Below are positions 47,740 to 57,520 of a stretch of 64,000 nt of DNA, in pieces. The DNA is from Anaerostipes faecalis. Lineage in GTDB: Bacteria; Bacillota; Clostridia; Lachnospirales; Lachnospiraceae. The stretch lies in the NCBI RefSeq assembly GCF_018982945.1, contig NZ_JABRXE010000010.1, positions 1 to 64,000 of the forward strand. Direction: 5' to 3'. Each line of letters starts with the position of its first letter. The first letter of the stretch is position 1. Both the position numbers and the translations under genes were made by a program. Under the pieces are notes generated by a model, which had not been told where the DNA came from, searched no databases, and saw nothing but the letters and a program-made list of their open reading frames with translations.

Positions 47740-47800
47740 AAAAGCCCAATCATGATCATACAAAATTTACTATTTGCATATAAACCATGATTGGGCTTTT
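47740..47800. terminator. Two-way terminator between the activase and MBL genes
   Basis: A 15-bp arm AAAAGCCCAATCATG pairs perfectly with CATGATTGGGCTTTT across a 31-nt loop, with T-runs at both ends. Confidence 0.85.
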
Positions 47801-47822
47801 GATTAATATAAAAAAGGATAAA

Positions 47823-48632
47823 TTAAAAAACAGGCTCTCCACAATGTATGTATTGAATCTGATCTCCCATGATCTCTTTCATAATATTATACGGAATTTC
47901 TCCGGTGCAATGTCCCGTATAAAACTTTGTAGGAAGTTTTTTTAATTCTTCTGCTGTCTGTATAATTACTTCAAAATCTTCTTCCTTGTATCCATGTTTT
48001 TTCACCATATGGAATCCACTGATTACATAATCCGGAACTCCTCCTGTAATATTTTCATATTTTTTTAAAATATTTAGCATTCCATTGTGGGCACATCCGG
48101 AAATCAGAATACTTTTTTCTTCACCTTGTATTACCAGATACTGTTCATGAGAAAAATCATCTTGTACCACTTTTCCCTCTTTTTTACAGATTAATTCCCG
48201 ATTCCCTGAGGGCCACAATCTTCTTTCCGTTACATTTGTATACAAAAACAGTTCTTCATCAATTTTCAAATTTCCAGACACCATTACCACCTGAGGTAAT
48301 GCCCCGATATCAGAATCAATACCAATATATCTTTCCCCGTGACAATAACACTCCAAAGCATTCTCTCTTATATATATTTTTGCTGTAGGATTTATTCTGA
48401 CAAAAGAAAGTATCCCTCCTCCGTGATCATAATGTCCATGGCTTAATATTACAGTATCAACTTTCTTTAAATCAATGGATAATTTTTCTGCATTTTTCAA
48501 AAACTTATCAGAAGCTCCTGTATCAACCAACAGTTTATGTTTTGGAGTTTCTATATAAAAGCTAAGCCCATGTTCACAAACACATCCATTATCAGTTCCT
48601 ATATCATCCATTAAATTAACCGCTCTGACCAT
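47823..48632 (-). CDS. Metallo-beta-lactamase-fold hydrolase
   Basis: 269 residues. The zinc motif is LSHGHYDHGGG and later ligands are in SGCAHNGMLN and SGFHM, with GHCTGE near the end. The arrangement resembles the group named for dihydropterin ribofuranosylaminobenzene 5'-phosphate synthase, a loosely annotated clade. Function uncertain. It follows the GNAT gene by 13 bp. Confidence 0.82.
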   Translation of the reverse strand: MVRAVNLMDDIGTDNGCVCEHGLSFYIETPKHKLLVDTGASDKFLKNAEKLSIDLKKVDTVILSHGHYDHGGGILSFVRINPTAKIYIRENALECYCHGERYIGIDSDIGALPQVVMVSGNLKIDEELFLYTNVTERRLWPSGNRELICKKEGKVVQDDFSHEQYLVIQGEEKSILISGCAHNGMLNILKKYENITGGVPDYVISGFHMVKKHGYKEEDFEVIIQTAEELKKLPTKFYTGHCTGEIPYNIMKEIMGDQIQYIHCGEPVF

Positions 48633-48645
48633 ATAATATCCTTTC

Positions 48646-49224
48646 CTATTGAATTTCTGAAAATTTTAAAACAGACATAGGTGAATTTAAATGTTCACCT
48701 ATGATTTTTTCCATCCATATCATATCATACCATGTTCCGAATTTATAACCGGATTCATGAAATCGACCCGCAAGCCGGAATCCCATTTGTTCATGAAATC
48801 TTTTACTTCCATTGGTTAAATACTGATCCTCTTTTTCTGTATAAGCGATACATGCATTAAGATTTAAAATATTTTGCTTTTTCAAAACATTTTCTAATGC
48901 ATAGTATAGCATTTTCCCATATCCTTTTCGATGCTCTCCTTCTTTTATATAAATAGATGTCTCCACAGACCACTGATATGCTTTACGCACATGAAAAGGC
49001 GATGCATAAGCATATCCAACAATATGGTCATTTTCTATTGCAACCAGATATGGATATGTTCGTATAATTTTTTGTATTCTGTTTTTAAACTCCTCAACAG
49101 AAGGAACTTCGTATTCAAAAGATATGGCAGTGTTTTCAACATAAGGTCTATATATTTCCAATAATTCTTCTGCATCAGATATTTGCGCATTTCTAATAAT
49201 AATATTGTTATAATTGTCTTTCAT
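48646..49224 (-). CDS. GNAT N-acetyltransferase, phosphinothricin-acetyltransferase-like
   Basis: 192 residues from ATG 49224 (GAGGTGGAATAAG upstream, right after the upstream stop). Typical blocks: IRNAQISDAEELLEIYRPYV, GYAYASPFHVRKAYQWSVE, acetyl-CoA loop EGEHRKGYGKMLYYAL and the C-terminal HEQMGFRLAGRFHESGYKFG. It probably acetylates an amine such as an amino acid analogue or methionine sulfone-like compound. Confidence 0.85.
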   Translation of the reverse strand: MKDNYNNIIIRNAQISDAEELLEIYRPYVENTAISFEYEVPSVEEFKNRIQKIIRTYPYLVAIENDHIVGYAYASPFHVRKAYQWSVETSIYIKEGEHRKGYGKMLYYALENVLKKQNILNLNACIAYTEKEDQYLTNGSKRFHEQMGFRLAGRFHESGYKFGTWYDMIWMEKIIGEHLNSPMSVLKFSEIQ

Positions 49225-49225
49225 C

Positions 49226-49687
49226 TTATTCCACCTCTTCATATACAACAACACTGCCTGGATATACCTTCTTAATCTCTCCAGATTCCCGGAAATAGAC
49301 CAAATAAAAAAAATCTCCTCTTTTAGCTTTCTCCCATAGTATTTTATCTTCCTGAGGAACTCTATAGACATCTCCATTATTAAAATAGATATTCCTCCTG
49401 ATACCACTGGCATTTCCATGAATATTCTTCGAAATACAAATTCCTTTTTTTACAACAAAATCTCCTGCTTCGATTTTCTTTCTATTATGATCACTTCTGA
49501 TTCGGTCAGACAATCCACAAAGGAAAAAAACTATTGCTAAAATGGCTCCAAGAAAATAGCCGGTACATAAACACAATAAAGCCACTATCACTCCACAAGC
49601 CATCATAATCTTGGCACATCGCCCTTTTTTTATACCGTATTGTTTATTAAGATTTGTTATTATATCTTTTTTTGTAATTATCTGCAT
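49226..49687 (-). CDS. Unrecognised membrane protein with two helices
   Basis: 153 residues. Hydrophobic helices at about 26-43 and 45-58 are followed by a soluble ~90-residue C-terminal part rich in beta-type sequence (GDFVVKKGICISKNIHG). No family was recognised. It opens a three-gene operon with the GNAT and MBL genes. Confidence 0.6.
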   Translation of the reverse strand: MQIITKKDIITNLNKQYGIKKGRCAKIMMACGVIVALLCLCTGYFLGAILAIVFFLCGLSDRIRSDHNRKKIEAGDFVVKKGICISKNIHGNASGIRRNIYFNNGDVYRVPQEDKILWEKAKRGDFFYLVYFRESGEIKKVYPGSVVVYEEVE

Positions 49688-49779
49688 AAAAATCCTGCCT
49701 TTTTACTATCTCGAATCTGATATCTTTTTATTCTATTGCCTTATATTCTTGTACATTATACTATAAATAAAGAATAATA

Positions 49780-49813
49780 AAAAATCAACCGGAAGGAAGT
49801 ACGGTTGATTTTT
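49780..49813. terminator. Terminator hairpin upstream of the membrane-protein operon
   Basis: AAAAATCAACC and GGTTGATTTTT flank a short loop with T-runs on both strands. It separates pflBA from the downstream operon. Confidence 0.8.
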
Positions 49814-49824
49814 CTGGCTTTGTT

Positions 49825-49866
49825 TTTTTATTTTAACAAGGGTGATTAGTCCAAACTAACCACCCC
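49825..49866 (-). terminator. pflA-proximal terminator
   Basis: On the minus strand GGGTGGTTAG and CTAATCACCC form a stem followed by TTGTTAAAATAAAAA. It is weaker than the hairpin 30 bp further on, giving a tandem pair. Confidence 0.5.
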
Positions 49867-49923
49867 TATTATATAAAATCTCTTTCTAATTGTCCACTTA
49901 TTATAATGTAATAAGAAAATTTA

Positions 49924-50664
49924 TCAGTTGTTAAAGATTTTCTGTGCGCTCTGGACTTCGGCTTCTGTCGGCTGTGGTACATCTTCCAGAGGATAAGATA
50001 TCCCAAGATTTCTCCATTTAAACACACCTAGTGTGTGATAAGGCAGAATTTCAAATTTCTTTACATTATGAAGATGTTCCATGAACTCTTTTAATTCCAG
50101 CAGACCTGTTTCATCATCTGTCAGGCCTGGAACCAGTACATGTCGAATCCATAAATCAATGTTTAATTTTGATAATTCTTCTGCCATTTCCAGAATATTA
50201 GAATTTTCCCATCCCGTTAACTTTTTATGTTTCTGGTTGTCCATTTCCTTTATATCCAGCATAACGAGATCCGTATATTTCATTAATTCCAGCCATTTGC
50301 TGTAAAAAGGTTCTTCTTTTGTAAATGGATTGCCGGAAGTGTCAATGGTTGTATGGATCCCTCTTTCTTTCGCCAGGCGGAAAAACTCTGTCAGGAAGTC
50401 TAACTGCAGTAGCGGTTCCCCGCCACTGACAGTAATTCCTCCATTATCTCCCCAATACATCTTGTATCGACATGCCCGGTCGATCAAATCTTTCGGTGTC
50501 CATTCTTCCCCCGCATCTTCTGCCCAGGTTTCCGGATTATGACAATATTGACATCGCATATGGCACCCTTGCATAAAAATCACAAATCTTACTCCGGGAC
50601 CATCCACCAATCCAAAAGTTTCCAAAGAATGAATTTTCCCTGTAGTCATATGATTCATTTCCAT
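49924..50664 (-). CDS. pflA: Pyruvate formate-lyase activating enzyme
   Basis: 246 residues. Radical SAM motif GCHMRCQYCHNPETW; preceded by the family LETFGLVDGPGVRFVIF. It uses SAM and a [4Fe-4S] cluster to put the glycyl radical on PflB. It begins 3 bp after the pflB stop. Confidence 0.96.
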   Translation of the reverse strand: MEMNHMTTGKIHSLETFGLVDGPGVRFVIFMQGCHMRCQYCHNPETWAEDAGEEWTPKDLIDRACRYKMYWGDNGGITVSGGEPLLQLDFLTEFFRLAKERGIHTTIDTSGNPFTKEEPFYSKWLELMKYTDLVMLDIKEMDNQKHKKLTGWENSNILEMAEELSKLNIDLWIRHVLVPGLTDDETGLLELKEFMEHLHNVKKFEILPYHTLGVFKWRNLGISYPLEDVPQPTEAEVQSAQKIFNN

Positions 50665-50667
50665 CCG

Positions 50668-52920
50668 TTACATTGTTTTATGGCATGTTCTGGAAATAAC
50701 ATCCATCTGTTGCTCTCTTGTCAGATCGATGAATTTAACTGCATATCCTGAAACACGGATTGTAAAGTTTGCATATTCTTCTTTTTCCGGATGTTCCATT
50801 GCATCGATCAGTTTTTCTTTTCCAAATACGTTTACATTCAGATGATGAGCACCCTGATTGAAATATCCATCCATTACTCGAACCAGATTGTCAATTCTTT
50901 CCTGGTCTTCATGTCCTAACGCATCCGGATTGATGGTCTGTGTATTAGAAATACCATCCAATGCCCACTCATATGGAAGTTTTGCCACAGAGTTCAAAGA
51001 TGCCAGTAATCCATTTTGTTCTGCACCATAGCTTGGATTTGCTCCTGGTGATAATGGTTTTCCTGCCGGTCTTCCATCCGGCATACTTCCTGTTGCTTTT
51101 CCATATACAACGTTAGATGTAATCGTAAGAATAGAAGTTGTTGGCTCAGAATCACGATATGTATGATGTTTTTTAATCTTAGCTAAAAATGTTCTTAACA
51201 GCCATACCGCAATTTCATCGGCACGGTCATCATCATTTCCATATTTAGGGAAATCTCCTTCAATTTCATAATCTACAGCAATTCCGGATTCATTACGAAT
51301 TGTTTTAACTTTTGCATACTTAATGGCACTTAAAGAATCTACTGCATGTGAGAATCCTGCGATACCTGTTGCAAATGTTCTGCGGACATCTGTATCGATC
51401 AATGCCATCAATGCTGATTCATAGTAATATTTATCATGCATATACTGGATCAGATTCAATGTATTTACATAAAGATCAACCAGCCAGTCCATCATCATGT
51501 CATATTTTTCCATAACTTCATCATAATCTAAGTATTCAGAAGAAATTGGTTTATATTCAGGTCCTACCTGCTGTCCTGTCTTTTCATCGACTCCACCGTT
51601 GATCGCATAAAGCAGGCATTTTGCAAGGTTAGCTCTTGCTCCGAAGAACTGCATTTCTTTTCCTGTCTGTGTTGCAGATACGCAGCAGCAGATTGCATAA
51701 TCATCACCCCAGATAGGTTTCATTACATCATCATTTTCATACTGCACAGAACTTGTTTTGATTGAAATATCTGCTGCATATTTCTTAAAGTTCTCCGGTA
51801 ATGCAGAAGAATATAAAATTGTAATATTTGGTTCCGGAGAAGGTCCCATATTTTCCAGAGTATGCAGGAATCGGAAATCTGTTTTTGTAACCATAGAACG
51901 ACCATCTACTCCAATTCCGGCCAGGTCAAGGGTTGCCCAGACAGGGTCTCCGGAGAACAACTGGTTATAAGATGGAATACGTGCAAATTTAACCATTCTG
52001 AATTTCATCGTCATATGGTCAACCAGTTCCTGTGCTTCTTTTTCTGTTAAAATACCTTTTTTCAAGTCTCTCTGGATATAGATATCAAGGAATGTTGATA
52101 CACGACCGATACTCATTGCAGCACCATTTTGTGTTTTAATGGCAGCTAAATAAGCAAAATATACCCACTGGAAAGCTTCTTTTGCATTTTTTGCAGGTCT
52201 GGAAATATCATATCCATAAATCTTGGCCATTTCCTTCATGCCTTTTAATGCATTTTTCTGTAATGCCAGTTCTTCACGCTGACGTACAATATCTTCTGTC
52301 ATAGAACCTGACCCACAGTTTGCAAAATCTGCTTCTTTTTCTTCTAATAAAACATCAATACCATACAAAGCTACACGACGATAATCACCAACAATACGTC
52401 CACGTCCGTATGTATCCGGAAGTCCTGTGATGATCTTATTATGACGTGCTTTTTTCATTTCCGGTGTGTATGTATCAAATACACCCTGGTTATGTGTTCT
52501 TGCATATTCTGTAAAAATCTTATGCAATTCAGGACTTGGCTCATATCCGTAATTTCGGCATGCTTCTTCTGCCATTTTGATTCCACCAAATGGCATAAAG
52601 GCACGTTTTAAAGGTTTGTCAGTCTGAAGTCCAACAACTTTTTCCAAATCTTTTGTTTCTTCACTAATATATCCAGGGCCATGAGAAGTCAGGGATGATA
52701 CAATATCTGTATCCATATCCAATACACCACCCTTAGCACGTTCTTCCTTCTGTAACTGCTGAAGGATTCCCCATAACTTATCTGTTGCTTCAGTAGGGTC
52801 TGCTAAGAAACTCTCATCTCCATCATAAGGTTCATAATTTTCCTGAATGAAATCTCTGGTGTTAATTTCTTCTTTCCAAAGACGGCCACCAAAGCCTTCC
52901 CATTCTTCAAAATTTCTCAT
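50668..52920 (-). CDS. pflB: Formate C-acetyltransferase (pyruvate formate-lyase)
   Basis: 750 residues. The active-site cysteine pair lies in [14 protein letters not shown], and the glycyl radical in RVSGYAVKF (Gly725). It splits pyruvate with CoA into acetyl-CoA and formate during anaerobic growth. GGAGGCATATAAA precedes the ATG. The promoter and leader are at 52921-53020. Confidence 0.97.
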   Translation of the reverse strand: MRNFEEWEGFGGRLWKEEINTRDFIQENYEPYDGDESFLADPTEATDKLWGILQQLQKEERAKGGVLDMDTDIVSSLTSHGPGYISEETKDLEKVVGLQTDKPLKRAFMPFGGIKMAEEACRNYGYEPSPELHKIFTEYARTHNQGVFDTYTPEMKKARHNKIITGLPDTYGRGRIVGDYRRVALYGIDVLLEEKEADFANCGSGSMTEDIVRQREELALQKNALKGMKEMAKIYGYDISRPAKNAKEAFQWVYFAYLAAIKTQNGAAMSIGRVSTFLDIYIQRDLKKGILTEKEAQELVDHMTMKFRMVKFARIPSYNQLFSGDPVWATLDLAGIGVDGRSMVTKTDFRFLHTLENMGPSPEPNITILYSSALPENFKKYAADISIKTSSVQYENDDVMKPIWGDDYAICCCVSATQTGKEMQFFGARANLAKCLLYAINGGVDEKTGQQVGPEYKPISSEYLDYDEVMEKYDMMMDWLVDLYVNTLNLIQYMHDKYYYESALMALIDTDVRRTFATGIAGFSHAVDSLSAIKYAKVKTIRNESGIAVDYEIEGDFPKYGNDDDRADEIAVWLLRTFLAKIKKHHTYRDSEPTTSILTITSNVVYGKATGSMPDGRPAGKPLSPGANPSYGAEQNGLLASLNSVAKLPYEWALDGISNTQTINPDALGHEDQERIDNLVRVMDGYFNQGAHHLNVNVFGKEKLIDAMEHPEKEEYANFTIRVSGYAVKFIDLTREQQMDVISRTCHKTM

Positions 52921-52960
52921 TTTATATGCCTCCGATCTTTCATACTTATTTGAGAATGTA

Positions 52961-53019
52961 GTTACTTGGCCGGTCTTAACCGACTTTTAAATTATAACAG
53001 TAATTTTAATTGGATACAA
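52961..53019 (-). promoter_or_regulatory. pflB promoter and leader hairpin
   Basis: On the minus strand TTGTAT (53014-53019), 17-bp spacer and TATAAT (52991-52996). The leader contains CGGTTAAGACCG, a small hairpin, about 50 nt before the start codon. The rest of the 327-bp gap up to purC holds AT-rich sequence and a weak hairpin at 53135-53167. Confidence 0.6.
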
Positions 53020-53134
53020 CACGCTCCTGTGAAAAATTTCTTCAACGGGCTATTTCCCATTATAAGTTTTTATGATGGAACTGATATATGGAGTTTTGTC
53101 TGTCACAATCTGGTAAAGCCTATGTAAAATTTTT

Positions 53135-53167
53135 CCGCCCTTAATTCAATCGGGGCTTTATTTTTTT
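53135..53167 (+). terminator. Weak terminator-like hairpin before purC
   Basis: GCCC and GGGGC around an AT-rich loop are followed by TTTATTTTTTT. It lies about 80 bp upstream of the purC start. It could be a leader attenuator or the remnant of a lost gene's terminator. Confidence 0.35.
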
Positions 53168-53247
53168 GCCAATTAATATTATATTATTAAGGAAAGAATG
53201 AAAAATGTTCTTAAACTTTTAATAATCTAATAGCGAGGTAAGAATGA

Positions 53248-54114
53248 ATGAATGAGATGAAACCTATTAAAGAAGGAAAAGTTCGCGAAATCTATGATAA
53301 CGGGGATAGCCTGATCATGGTTGCAACGGACCGTATTAGCTGTTTTGATGTCATTTTGAAAAATGATGTCACAAAAAAGGGAACTGTACTGACTCAAATG
53401 TCTAAATTCTGGTTTGATATGACACAGGATATTCTTCCAAACCATATGATCTCCGTTGACGTAAAAGACATGCCTGAATTTTTCCAACAGGAAAAATTTG
53501 ACGGAAACAGTATGATGTGCCGTAAATTAAATATGCTTCCAATCGAATGTATCGTTCGCGGATATATCACAGGAAGCGGATGGGGAAGCTATCAGGAAAA
53601 TGGTACTGTATGTGGAATCACCCTTCCTGAAGGTTTAAAAGAATCTGATAAACTTCCGGAACCGATTTATACACCATCCACAAAAGCAGAAATCGGAGAT
53701 CATGATGAAAATATCTCCTTCGAACAAAGCATTGATGTTTTGGAAAAACAATTCCCTGGTAAAGGTAAAGAATATGCAACAAAACTACGTGACTACACCA
53801 TCGCACTTTACAAAAAATGTGCGGATTATGCATTAAGCCGTGGAATTATCATTGCTGATACAAAATTTGAATTTGGTTTAGATGAAGAAGGAAATATCGT
53901 CCTTGGAGATGAAATGCTGACCCCTGACAGTTCCCGTTTCTGGCCTGCTGATGGTTATGAACCAGGACATGGCCAGCCATCTTTTGACAAGCAGTTTGCC
54001 CGTGACTGGTTAAAACAAAATGATCATGACTGGAAACTGCCACAGGATATTGTAGATAAAACAATCGATAAATATCTTCAGGCATACAAATTATTAACAG
54101 GAAAAGATCTGTAA
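53248..54114 (+). CDS. purC: Phosphoribosylaminoimidazole-succinocarboxamide synthase
   Basis: 288 residues from ATG 53248 (GAGGTA upstream; an out-of-frame ATG four bases earlier stops at once). SAICAR synthetase blocks: EGKVREIYDNGDSLIMVATDRISCFD, IECIVRGYITGSGW, IIADTKFEFGLD and LGDEMLTPDSSRFWP. It joins aspartate to CAIR in purine synthesis. It is alone here; no other pur genes are adjacent. Confidence 0.96.
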   Translation: MNEMKPIKEGKVREIYDNGDSLIMVATDRISCFDVILKNDVTKKGTVLTQMSKFWFDMTQDILPNHMISVDVKDMPEFFQQEKFDGNSMMCRKLNMLPIECIVRGYITGSGWGSYQENGTVCGITLPEGLKESDKLPEPIYTPSTKAEIGDHDENISFEQSIDVLEKQFPGKGKEYATKLRDYTIALYKKCADYALSRGIIIADTKFEFGLDEEGNIVLGDEMLTPDSSRFWPADGYEPGHGQPSFDKQFARDWLKQNDHDWKLPQDIVDKTIDKYLQAYKLLTGKDL

Positions 54115-54140
54115 CAGGAATTTCCTAAGCAGACGAGATA

Positions 54141-54196
54141 AAAAACGCTTAACTGTCGGAGTGGTTTTTCATCACCCTCAAGGTTAAGCGTTTTTT
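54141..54196. terminator. Terminator after purC
   Basis: AAAAACGCTTAAC pairs with GTTAAGCGTTTTTT, with a long internal loop containing a second small hairpin. Also placed to end the convergent pseudogene. Confidence 0.85.
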
Positions 54197-54230
54197 CTCT
54201 TTTTTCATTTCTCAAAGCCATATCAGATGA

Positions 54231-55149
54231 TCATCTTACTCTCCGCGGATTATCCTGATGATTTATTTCAGCAACACAGCTTTCGATCGAATAATGAATC
54301 ATATCACTCACTGCCTCATCTGTGAAAAATGCAGTATGAGGAGTCATCAAAACATTTGGCATAGAACTTAAAAGTGCCATATCATGATTTCCTGTGACTG
54401 TATATTTATAATCTTTATAATATATTTTACCTTCATTTTCAATCACATCCAGTGCGGCAGCTGACACCTTTCCACTTTCCAGAGCTTTTATTAATGCATC
54501 TGTATCTATGATGGAACCCCGTGCCATATTTACCAGCATTACCCCTTTTTTCATTTTTCCGAGTGTTTCTTCATTCACCATATGATAGGTACTCTCCAAT
54601 GCAGGGGTGTGGAACGTGATCATATCACACTCTTTCCAGATGGTATCCAAATCCGCTTAGATTTCGAATCACCATCTCTCCAATTTTACCGGTTCCAACA
54701 ACACCAACCGTCATATTTCCAAGTTCCCTTCCACGAACTTCTAATAATGAATAATCCTGTACCTGATATCTGAGTAAAATGGTTTTCATTTTCCGGATGG
54801 TCATTAAAATTGCCATAACTGTATATTCTGCAACAGTATGAGGTGTATAACTGACATTGGAAACTGAAATTCCGATTTTCTGTGCATATGCAATATCAAT
54901 ATGATCATAACCAACTGTTCTGGTGGAAATAGTTTCAATACCCTGGGCTTTCCATGCATCCAACAAGTCTCGTCCAACCGGAGTTGTAATGATACTAACC
55001 GCCTGACATCCTTCAGTGACAGAAAGATTTTGAAGTGTGGGTGCTTCCTCTGTTACAGAAAGTTCTGTTTGATACTGTTTCCCATAGATTGAAAAATATT
55101 CCTGTTCATCTAGTCTAATGTTAAATACTGCAATTTTCAATTTGGTCAT
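54231..55149 (-). pseudogene. D-2-hydroxyacid (D-lactate-type) dehydrogenase, deleted and frameshifted
   Basis: The N-terminal half (from 55149) has the catalytic-domain start MTKLKIAVFNIRLDEQEYF, ISTRTVGYDHIDI and the NAD-binding VGVVGTGKIGEMVIRNL, then shifts frame and stops at 54625. The second half resumes in another frame at LDTIWKECDMITFHTPAL and keeps VNMARGSIIDTDAL and TPHTAFFTDEAV to 54231. Compared with family length, about 25-30 codons after NLSGFG, where the cofactor-specificity loop lies, are missing. The ancestral enzyme would have reduced pyruvate or another 2-oxoacid. Confidence 0.8.
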
Positions 55150-55178
55150 CCCCTATATATCGTAAGTATTTATTATTT

Positions 55179-55355
55179 CAAGACTCGCTTGCGACTCTTG
55201 GCGCGGAATTCGGGTCTGCATAGCAGACATACTTCCAATCCGAATTCCTGCGCATCCTCGCGGAGCGTATATCAGATGGGGGATTGAAACCCGCCACTGA
55301 TACATAATTGTTGCTCACCGCCTACAGAGGTGGGAGTCATCCCTCATCTGATATA
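55179..55355 (+). repeat. Dispersed structured repeat, copy C
   Basis: 177 bp, same orientation as copy A and differing at only a few positions. It lies 30 bp upstream of the broken dehydrogenase start. The gap to the next gene at 55611 holds otherwise only AT-rich sequence and a TATAAT at 55579-55584. Confidence 0.8.
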
Positions 55356-55610
55356 TTATCATTTTTAGTATGCTGTATCCATTGCAAAATGATAAAAATT
55401 TCATCCTCTGTTAAAATCCGTATCACATACACTATTTTTTTGCAGAATTATCTCTCTTAAGCACTTATTTTGATATTTTATCAAGCAAATCCACTGGATA
55501 TCTTTAATTATCTGATTAATTAATAAAAAATTAATACTTTCTTTTCTCTAAACCTTTTATTTTTCATTTTATATACTGTATAATAAATGATAGGGTGAGG
55601 AGGAATTGAA

Positions 55611-55886
55611 ATGATGACACCAGAATATCAAAACAGCAACGAAAGATCCTTAAAGAATCGATGGCATGAATTAAAAAACAGAAAAGATGAGCTTCTGAAA
55701 ACCAGATGCACAGAACTGAAACATATTCAGGACGGTTTTAATCTTTCTCAGACAAACTGCCAATACATAACTGTTTTCAACAGTGAATACTGTAAAACAT
55801 CCTGCAGCTATTACAAAGATAAAATTCAGCCAATAGTTGACGAAATGGATCAAATTCAGGAATTAAATCCGTCTTTTTTAAAATAA
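55611..55886 (+). CDS. Small cysteine-containing helical protein, unrecognised
   Basis: 91 residues, ATG 55611 preceded by GAGGAGGAATTGAA, with TATAAT 26 bp further upstream and a strong terminator after the stop. Mostly helical and charged, with Cys at about 33, 50, 61 and 65. No known family was recognised. The flanking signals make expression likely. Confidence 0.6.
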   Translation: MMTPEYQNSNERSLKNRWHELKNRKDELLKTRCTELKHIQDGFNLSQTNCQYITVFNSEYCKTSCSYYKDKIQPIVDEMDQIQELNPSFLK

Positions 55887-55895
55887 GACAAAATA

Positions 55896-55928
55896 AAAAT
55901 CTCCAAATTTTCTTTGGAGATTTTTTTT
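55896..55928. terminator. Two-way terminator
   Basis: AAAAATCTCCAAA pairs with TTTGGAGATTTTT, with eight T residues on the plus strand. It serves the 91-residue gene and the lipoprotein gene, whose stop codon it touches. Confidence 0.85.
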
Positions 55929-56802
55929 ATTTTAGGAGTTTTTTCAGTTTTTTTATGTTCTTATCGGATAATTGATAAAAACTTTTCTTTCCACTTTTCT
56001 TTTCAATACATATGATATTGTCATTTCCTATCTGAAGCTTCGTTATCGTCCCACATGTATAAAAACGATATTCGTCCCATCCATCTGTCTTTGTATCATC
56101 ATCTGTTTGAAACATTTGTGCTTCTTCCAGCAGATTCGTAACACGGATAGCCGTACTGTTTAACTTCATTTTCTCATCCGTTACGATGATCTGTGCATCA
56201 GCCATACGCCCCAGAACATCTGGATATTTTTTCTGAAGCTTTGCATCTATCAAACCATCTCCTACTACAGAAGCATTATTAAAAGCATAAACATTCGCCG
56301 GAATTGCGTCAAACACAATATAGCTGTTTCCATATACATTAAACTCATATGTTGTATTATCTTCGTCGATTAAAGCATAAGAATACACCTGATCATATTC
56401 TTTTTCCAGATCATTTGCTGAAATACCAATCATACGATAACAATCCGCAACAATACCTTTTACATAATTGCAGACCGGTGTATTAATAACAGCAAAACTC
56501 TGTCCCTTTACTTCTTTTGATCCAAAGACAACTTTCATGATATTACTGTCTGCAACCTGTCGCTTGTATTCTGCCAGTTTCTGATCACCAGATGTCTCAT
56601 GGATAGCCTGGATTTTCTTTTCAAGAGAATTTGTCTTTTTCTTTTCTGTTTTCAGCTGATTTGAAAGTTTGTTGTTTTCTTCTTTTAATTCCTGATAATA
56701 ATCAGATTCCACAACATCTTCTTTCGAAGGTTTACATCCGGTTAAACCTATGGATAAACAGAGTGCCACTGCAAGTGTCAAAACATACTTTTTATTTCTC
56801 AT
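55927..56802 (-). CDS. Lipoprotein with a coiled-coil stalk, unrecognised
   Basis: 291 residues from ATG 56802 (AAAGGAAATGCAT upstream). The signal peptide ends in a lipobox IGLTGC, with Cys23 as the lipid site. A charged coiled coil (about 35-65) is followed by a ~220-residue extracellular domain of unknown fold. It is the last gene of the efp operon. Confidence 0.75.
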   Translation of the reverse strand: MRNKKYVLTLAVALCLSIGLTGCKPSKEDVVESDYYQELKEENNKLSNQLKTEKKKTNSLEKKIQAIHETSGDQKLAEYKRQVADSNIMKVVFGSKEVKGQSFAVINTPVCNYVKGIVADCYRMIGISANDLEKEYDQVYSYALIDEDNTTYEFNVYGNSYIVFDAIPANVYAFNNASVVGDGLIDAKLQKKYPDVLGRMADAQIIVTDEKMKLNSTAIRVTNLLEEAQMFQTDDDTKTDGWDEYRFYTCGTITKLQIGNDNIICIEKKSGKKSFYQLSDKNIKKLKKLLK

Positions 56803-56821
56803 ATGCATTTCCTTTCCAGAT

Positions 56822-57496
56822 CTAGTATTTTTCTGCAACTTCTCCTGCCCTCTTATAAATACTTTCCGGTTTAATATAGCCTCGAACCATAGATAATGGA
56901 TAAATATTTGTATCATGTCCAACCACTGACCCTGGATTCAAGATTGTTCCGCATCCTACTTCCACTCGATCCCCAAGAATTGCTCCGATTTTTTTCCTTC
57001 CGGTTTCAATTCCTTTATCACCACACTTAATAACTACATTTGTTTTGTCAGATTTTACATTAGATGTGATAGAACCTGCACCCATGTGCGATTTATATCC
57101 AAGAATAGAGTCTCCAACATAATTATAATGGGGAACCTGCACATTATTAAATAAAATATCATTTTTTATTTCTGTTGAATTGCCTACCACACAATCAGCT
57201 CCAATAAGTGCATTTCCACGAATAAAAGCTCCTGGACGAACCTCTGTTCCCGGTCCTATGATTGCCGGCCCATTGATAGTTGCTGTCCTGGCAATGGTTG
57301 CTGTCTTGGCAATCCAGACATCATCCTGAACCTGATCATACTCATCTGCTGGAAGTTCTGGTCCTTTCTTTAAAATAAAATCTTTGATCAAAGGAAGAAT
57401 CTCCCATGGATATGTAGTATGCTCAAACAATTCTCCTGCAATGGTCTGATCCATATTCAAAAATAAACTCTGATTTTTTAATTGTTCCATCTTCAT
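56822..57496 (-). CDS. Left-handed beta-helix (hexapeptide repeat) sugar-nucleotide transferase-like protein
   Basis: 224 residues. Repeated hexapeptides (TATIARTATINGPAIIGPGTEVRPGAFIRG) and NSTEIKNDILFNN, GDSILGYKSHMGAGSITSN match the acetyltransferase half of GlmU. It lacks the pyrophosphorylase half. It may acetylate an amino sugar nucleotide or simply carry the fold. Confidence 0.75.
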   Translation of the reverse strand: MKMEQLKNQSLFLNMDQTIAGELFEHTTYPWEILPLIKDFILKKGPELPADEYDQVQDDVWIAKTATIARTATINGPAIIGPGTEVRPGAFIRGNALIGADCVVGNSTEIKNDILFNNVQVPHYNYVGDSILGYKSHMGAGSITSNVKSDKTNVVIKCGDKGIETGRKKIGAILGDRVEVGCGTILNPGSVVGHDTNIYPLSMVRGYIKPESIYKRAGEVAEKY

Positions 57497-57520
57497 ACTC
57501 CTTTCGGATATCTATTCTTT

